Shown: positions 23,656 through 27,091 of the stretch, piece after piece | Layout of the letters: the number at the start of each line of letters is the position of its first letter | How positions within the stretch are numbered: position 1 is the first letter of the stretch | Assembly: GCA_036501535.1 (NCBI GenBank) | Contig: DASYAE010000115.1 | Location: forward strand, 1-27,091 | DNA from: DASYAE01 sp036501535 | GTDB lineage: Bacteria; Actinomycetota; Actinomycetes; Streptomycetales; Catenulisporaceae | Direction of reading: 5' to 3' | Length of the DNA: 27,091 nucleotides | Made by a program: the position numbers and the translations under genes | Notes under the pieces: generated by a model | The model's database searches: none | Seen by the model: only the letters and a program-made list of their open reading frames with translations | Told to the model about the DNA's origin: nothing

Positions 23656-24906
23656 TCAGTCGGCCTCGCTCATGTCGGTGGTCATGAGTCTGTCGCGGAG
23701 ATCTACAGCGGCGGGGAGCGCTAGCCGTTCTTGAGCTGGGATACTGCGCAGGAGATCCATACCGCGCATGTTAATGATGCCCTCGCGTTGGCGGTCATCC
23801 AAAGCTGTCATGGTCTCGAGCGCATACTCAACTGCGCCGGGGATGTCTCCGTCTCCTACCAGGCAGATCGACCGGTCAAGGCGCGTAAACGTGCGGTCCA
23901 TGAAGTCGCTCGGGGCGCACAGTTCCAGGGCGCGTTGCTGGGCCACCCATGCTGAGGCCGTGTCGCGAAGATGCGTGTAGGCGTTGCCCTCGTGGAACCG
24001 TAGCTGCCCTTCATCGTAGCCGAATGCAGAGTCATTGATACAGTCTCTGGGGAGATTGGAGAGGATGGACTCTGCGCGGTGAAGCGCCTGCCGGCAGTCG
24101 GTAGGTCGTCCTAACGCACCATGGATCCGGGCTTCTAAGGCAGCGGCGAGAACGGCGCCGACTCGGGGTGCCCCCCCGGCGCATGTCTGAGCTGCCTGAG
24201 CAACGGCAAGGGCCTCGATAAGATCGCTACTGTAGTAATGGCCGTATGCCTCCTGTGCGAGGATCCAAGACAGGGTCTCGGGATCGCCTGCTTCAGTTGC
24301 GGTGATTCGCGCGATACGGGCCCAACCGCGGAATTCCTGTCGATGATCCAGTTTGATCAGGGCCAAACACAAAAGTCCGCACATGTGTGCGGTAACTCGA
24401 GTTAGGCGGCGGGTCGCAGAGACTGGACGAGGCTTGCTCATCAGACGTCGGAGTTCCGCAAGGTCATCGCCAAGATCCTTGATGAGTAGCCCGGCGGGTT
24501 GATCGCGGGAGACTGCGCCATACCTGACGACGGTGGCTTCCCAGTCGTCCAGTGTGCTGGTCGTCATTGCGCCCTCGTTGAACGTGTCGTCCAACGCGCG
24601 TCGCAGCTGTTCCAGATGCCCTAGATCCACGGACTGTGTCACCTGGAGAACTGCACGTGACCGAGCGCCGGACAAACCGAGTTCTGCGTCCGTGGCCACA
24701 CCGTACACAGTGCGAAGCGCTGCACGGGAGTCGGCATTCGGCCACCGGATGTGACCGCGTTCGAGCCGACTTATCCAGCTCTCATTGATTCCGTCCGGTA
24801 TTTGACCTGTCGCAGCATGTGCAGCGTCAGCGACGGCGGCTGCTACCTCTGCTTGGGTCCAGCCGTGCCCGTTCCGTAGGGCTTTTAGCTTCTGGTTTTC
24901 GATCAC
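23656..24906 (-). CDS. XRE-type helix-turn-helix regulator with TPR-like C-terminal part
   Basis: A 416-residue protein. Residues about 5-70 form the XRE/Cro helix-turn-helix (LKALRNGHGWTQAEVAAAV, then ESWISRLERGHIRWP, with an insert that lengthens the domain). The remainder is helical, with repeated pairs such as HYYSSDLIEALAVAQAAQTC and HEGNAYTHLRDTASAWVAQQ, resembling tetratricopeptide repeats. This layout is common in actinomycete regulators, some of which sense peptides or act in plasmid and differentiation control. The start is GTG 24906, with AGGAG only 2 nt before it; no better in-frame start is visible. It forms an operon with the GNAT gene and is divergent from the STAS gene set. 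GC content is visibly lower than in the left two thirds of the window. Confidence 0.88.
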   Translation of the reverse strand: MIENQKLKALRNGHGWTQAEVAAAVADAAHAATGQIPDGINESWISRLERGHIRWPNADSRAALRTVYGVATDAELGLSGARSRAVLQVTQSVDLGHLEQLRRALDDTFNEGAMTTSTLDDWEATVVRYGAVSRDQPAGLLIKDLGDDLAELRRLMSKPRPVSATRRLTRVTAHMCGLLCLALIKLDHRQEFRGWARIARITATEAGDPETLSWILAQEAYGHYYSSDLIEALAVAQAAQTCAGGAPRVGAVLAAALEARIHGALGRPTDCRQALHRAESILSNLPRDCINDSAFGYDEGQLRFHEGNAYTHLRDTASAWVAQQRALELCAPSDFMDRTFTRLDRSICLVGDGDIPGAVEYALETMTALDDRQREGIINMRGMDLLRSIPAQERLALPAAVDLRDRLMTTDMSEAD

Positions 24907-25060
24907 GGCTCCTCACCGGTCATCGAGTGTGCACCTTGGATGATAGTAGCGACACGTGCTGTAACTTGCCCGGCAAAGTGCCCACCTACATGCCCTTCTG
25001 ACCTGGCCCTTTGGAAGCTTGACTGGAGCGAGCTTCAAGACCAGCTACGGGAGCATGCCA
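24907..25060. promoter_or_regulatory. Divergent promoter region between the XRE and STAS genes
   Basis: About 154 bp, AT-richer than its surroundings. It must hold the promoters of both directions. A TATCAT on the minus strand (24940-24945) could be the -10 box of the XRE gene, and TTGACT (25019-25024) resembles a -35 for the STAS gene, but neither has a clear partner. I see no palindrome strong enough to call an operator. Confidence 0.4.
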
Positions 25061-25447
25061 GTGAGATTCCTTGACGTGACGATCGCGGGAGAGTCCAGCC
25101 CGCCGCAGACCCGGCTTGGTCACGCTCCCGCCGTCATCGAGCTGTCCAGCGCATTGGACCTGTATTCGGCGCCGCGACTGCGTCAGGTGCTGCTTGATCT
25201 GCATCAGGCTGGGCGATGCCTGCTCGCGGTGGACATGTCCGCGATGGAGTTCATGGATTGGTCGGGTCTGGGTGCACTGCTTGGCGCAGTGAAGCGGGCG
25301 CGTGCGACGGGTGGGGCGGTGGTGCTGGTTGCGCCGCCGGATCGAGTGCTTCAAGTGCTGCGCATTACTGGCGTGGTGCGAGTGCTGCCGGTCTTCGCGA
25401 CGATGGGTGAGGCCTTGGCTCACCTGGCAGGGGTGATGGCGCGGTGA
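25061..25447 (+). CDS. STAS-domain protein, anti-sigma-factor antagonist-like
   Basis: A 128-residue single STAS domain: LSSALDLYSAPRLRQVLLDL, then VDMSAMEFMDWSGLGALLGA, as in SpoIIAA/RsbV antagonists. GTG 25061 is preferred over ATG 25055 because GGGAG lies 7 nt before the GTG and only 1 nt before the ATG. In known antagonists a Ser or Thr directly after the Asp (D-S-S/T-G) is phosphorylated by an anti-sigma kinase; here that residue is Trp (D-W-S-G), with Ser kept at the next position. It may therefore be switched differently or not at all. It is the first gene of a rightward set with overlapping stops and starts, and no anti-sigma kinase is encoded in the window. Confidence 0.88.
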   Translation: MRFLDVTIAGESSPPQTRLGHAPAVIELSSALDLYSAPRLRQVLLDLHQAGRCLLAVDMSAMEFMDWSGLGALLGAVKRARATGGAVVLVAPPDRVLQVLRITGVVRVLPVFATMGEALAHLAGVMAR

Positions 25448-25782
25448 GCGGCGGGCAATGCGTGCCAGCACAGTTCTATCTCGATGATCGGGCCGGGATT
25501 CTGGCTTACTTCATCACTGGTGCGAAGGCTGAGCAGGTCTTTGCTGAGCATGAGTGCGATGGGGATGTGGCGCAGGGTTTTTCGTACTGGGTCTCGGGGC
25601 CGGGTGTCGCGAAGTTGGTGCACATCCGGGTCAGGCCAGTTCCGGTGGAGTGGGTCCCGGCCGCAGTGCGCGCCGAATTGGACAACGGTGCGGACAGCGT
25701 TCTGATCCCGCAGTGGGAGACGGCTGGATTCTGCGGGCTCCCGTTGGACGATAGTCCCGCGCGGATCGGGGGGCAGGGATGA
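25444..25782 (+). CDS. Unknown protein, 112 aa, between two STAS genes
   Basis: It starts at GTG 25444 within a GTGA overlap with the first STAS gene and ends in an ATGA overlap with the next, so it is almost certainly translated as part of the set. The sequence is mixed alpha/beta with several Trp and aromatic residues (QFYLDDRAGILAYFITG, GFSYWVSGPG, KLVHIRVRPVPVEWVP) and no signal peptide or membrane helix. I recognise no family. The position between two STAS proteins suggests it binds one of them or sets their signal input, which is inference only. Confidence 0.75.
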   Translation: MSGGQCVPAQFYLDDRAGILAYFITGAKAEQVFAEHECDGDVAQGFSYWVSGPGVAKLVHIRVRPVPVEWVPAAVRAELDNGADSVLIPQWETAGFCGLPLDDSPARIGGQG

Positions 25783-26168
25783 ACCCGAATGAGGTCTGCG
25801 GCGCCGGCCCGGCTCAGCTGTGTGCGACCGTGCAGGTGGAGCGCGGTTTGGTCGTGATGGGGCTGGTTGGTTCGGTGACGGTGTCCACGCTCCCGGCGCT
25901 GCGTGCAGCATTCGGGCGGGTGCGTGCGGTGCCTGAGGTGTCGGCGGTAGCGGTGCTGGTGGAGGCGGCGAGGTTCCTCGATCCACGGGGGGCGGGCGAG
26001 TTGGCCTTGGAGCATTTTGCCGCCCATGAGCAGGGTCGTGAGTTCTTCGTGTGCGGGGCGAACGCGAGTCTTGATCAGACGATCGCCGGATTGTATGTGC
26101 CGGTGTTGTTGGTGCGGGTGGCTGATCTGGATGAGGCGCGGCTGTTGGCGGGGGCGGTGGCCCGGTGA
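25779..26168 (+). CDS. Divergent STAS-like protein
   Basis: A 129-residue protein starting at ATG 25779 (ATGA overlap). The pattern of a STAS domain is visible: a hydrophobic strand (VVMGLVGSVTVSTLPALRAAF), then VAVLVEAARFLDPRGAGELALEHFAAHE, where antagonists have a FLDSSGLG-like segment. Here the segment reads D-P-R-G, so there is no Ser or Thr at either switch position. The rest (REFFVCGANASLDQTIAGL) fits the last STAS strand and helix. It may be a structural or non-phosphorylatable partner of the first STAS protein. The STAS assignment comes from pattern and context and is less sure than for the first gene. Confidence 0.72.
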   Translation: MNPNEVCGAGPAQLCATVQVERGLVVMGLVGSVTVSTLPALRAAFGRVRAVPEVSAVAVLVEAARFLDPRGAGELALEHFAAHEQGREFFVCGANASLDQTIAGLYVPVLLVRVADLDEARLLAGAVAR

Positions 26169-27091
26169 GCGGCGGCGTGGCGTGGGATGCGACGTGGCCG
26201 GATGCGGGGTTGGGGGCGGCGTGTGTGGATCTTCGGGCGGGGACGGTGGGCGCGGTGCGGGAACTGCTGGGCGAGACGCGGGTACAGCGGGATTTTGAGC
26301 GGCGGGCGCATGTCTCCTCGGTGCTCGCGGCGGTGGCGGCCGGCTCGAACGTGGCTGAGGTGTGGCTGCGTGAGGAACCGCAGTGCCCGGATGCCTGGCT
26401 CCTCTCGGCGCGGGTGGAGGTGGTACGGGCACTGAGTTTGTTCGATCGCCAGGGACCCACACCGCAGGTCATTGCACGGTTGAAAGCAGCGATGGGTGCG
26501 TGTCGGCAGGCCTACGCGGAGGGTGGTTACGACCCGGTGGTGTGGGTGGCGGTGCTGGGGTTGTTGCGTACCGGGGTGTGGCCGCCGGTCGCGCCGAGCA
26601 CGGCGCAGTTGGCTGCGGTGCGGGAGATCCCGGGTCCGTGGGGCTTGGTCGAAAACGTGATCTTGCCGTTGTTGCCGGGGCATCGGGAGGCCGGGCATCG
26701 GTTGCTCGCGTGCTTCTCCCCGCGCTTCGGCGGGCGTAACGAGGATCACGCGGTGGTTGCGTTGTGGCTCTCGGGGTTGGTGGAGCCGGGGCATCCGTGG
26801 CGGTTGTTGCCGGCGGTGGCCGCGTTGGACTACGACCCGGCGCAGCAGCAGGCCCCAGCCGGTGCGCAGGTCGGGTCGAGTACGCGGGCGCGGACGATCC
26901 GGGGCATGCTGCGGCAGATCGGTCCGGCCCCGAAAGAGACGGTGGAAGATCCGGATGTGGCGCATCATCGCGCGCAGTTGGAAGCGGCGTTGCGGGTGGA
27001 GGTCGAGCCGGAGTCGTGGGCGGTGCGCTGTGAGCGGATCGGGCGGGTGAGTGAGGAGACGTATATCCGGTGGTTCGCGGCCCGCACCGAT
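26165..27091 (+). CDS. Large helical, TPR-like protein of unknown function (3' end outside window)
   Basis: It starts at GTG 26165 in a GTGA overlap with the STAS-like gene and stays open for 309 codons to the edge. The sequence is almost all helix, with amphipathic pairs such as DAWLLSARVEVVRALSLF and DPVVWVAVLGLLRTGVWPP, and a LLPGHREAGHRLLACFSPRFGG segment. This resembles, from memory, a group of actinomycete helical-repeat proteins of about 300 residues with a DP-x-PW and SPRW pattern; that likeness is weak. There is no signal peptide or membrane helix at the N-terminus. It may be the scaffold or output partner of the STAS proteins encoded with it. Third-position GC is a little lower than in the left part of the window. 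Confidence 0.75.
   Translation, partial: MSGGVAWDATWPDAGLGAACVDLRAGTVGAVRELLGETRVQRDFERRAHVSSVLAAVAAGSNVAEVWLREEPQCPDAWLLSARVEVVRALSLFDRQGPTPQVIARLKAAMGACRQAYAEGGYDPVVWVAVLGLLRTGVWPPVAPSTAQLAAVREIPGPWGLVENVILPLLPGHREAGHRLLACFSPRFGGRNEDHAVVALWLSGLVEPGHPWRLLPAVAALDYDPAQQQAPAGAQVGSSTRARTIRGMLRQIGPAPKETVEDPDVAHHRAQLEAALRVEVEPESWAVRCERIGRVSEETYIRWFAARTD

Noticed and set aside
25019..25060. Earlier starts for the first STAS gene (TTG 25019 or ATG 25055)
   Set aside because: Neither has a ribosome-binding site at usable distance; GGGAG is 7 nt before GTG 25061 and only 1 nt before ATG 25055.

Overview
The window comes from the chromosome of a high-GC actinomycete. The evidence is strong G/C preference at third codon positions, GTG and TTG starts, a SARP/AfsR-type regulator, an MmpL-family transporter, STAS-domain anti-anti-sigma-like proteins and a fragment of the actinobacterial SAM methyltransferase family PF04672. 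The style resembles Streptomyces or the Catenulisporales, but I cannot name a genus from sequence alone. No rRNA, tRNA, CRISPR array, transposase or integrase is visible.

Left part (1-6.5 kb). A SARP/AfsR-like regulator runs leftwards off the edge. It is followed by a small predicted secreted peptide, a leftward ABC half-transporter of the exporter type, a divergent LysR-type regulator, and a leftward class A beta-lactamase-fold protein that lacks a signal peptide.

Centre (6.5-17 kb). Eight rightward genes form a peptide uptake and processing cluster: an S9 peptidase, an M20 metallopeptidase, a family 5 substrate-binding protein, two DppB/DppC-type permeases, two DppD/DppF-type ATPases and an S66 LD-carboxypeptidase. 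From the binding protein to the carboxypeptidase every junction overlaps (14 nt, then four NTGA overlaps), so these six genes are one translationally coupled unit. The enzyme set suggests import and trimming of peptides. Murein-derived peptides or peptide antibiotics are plausible substrates because of the S66 enzyme. The binding protein has a C-terminal membrane anchor in place of a lipobox.

Right-centre (17-22.5 kb). A TetR regulator and a divergent MmpL-type transporter flank two copies of a TGGCAG-N2-CTGCCA operator-like palindrome. A secreted alkaline-phosphatase-superfamily protein follows, ending at a strong GC hairpin.

Right end (22.5 kb to the edge). This part looks accessory. A PF04672 methyltransferase is cut off after its first conserved motif. 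Next comes about 485 bp of non-coding DNA holding an elaborate branched fold: a 19-bp perfect outer stem, a 16-bp inner stem rich in G-U pairs and four small hairpins, with more hairpins downstream. Then come a leftward GNAT acetyltransferase and an XRE/HTH regulator of visibly lower GC, and a rightward set of four genes with overlapping start and stop codons: a STAS protein, an unknown protein, a divergent STAS-like protein and a large helical protein running off the edge. The branched element and the STAS set are the best candidates for something not yet described.
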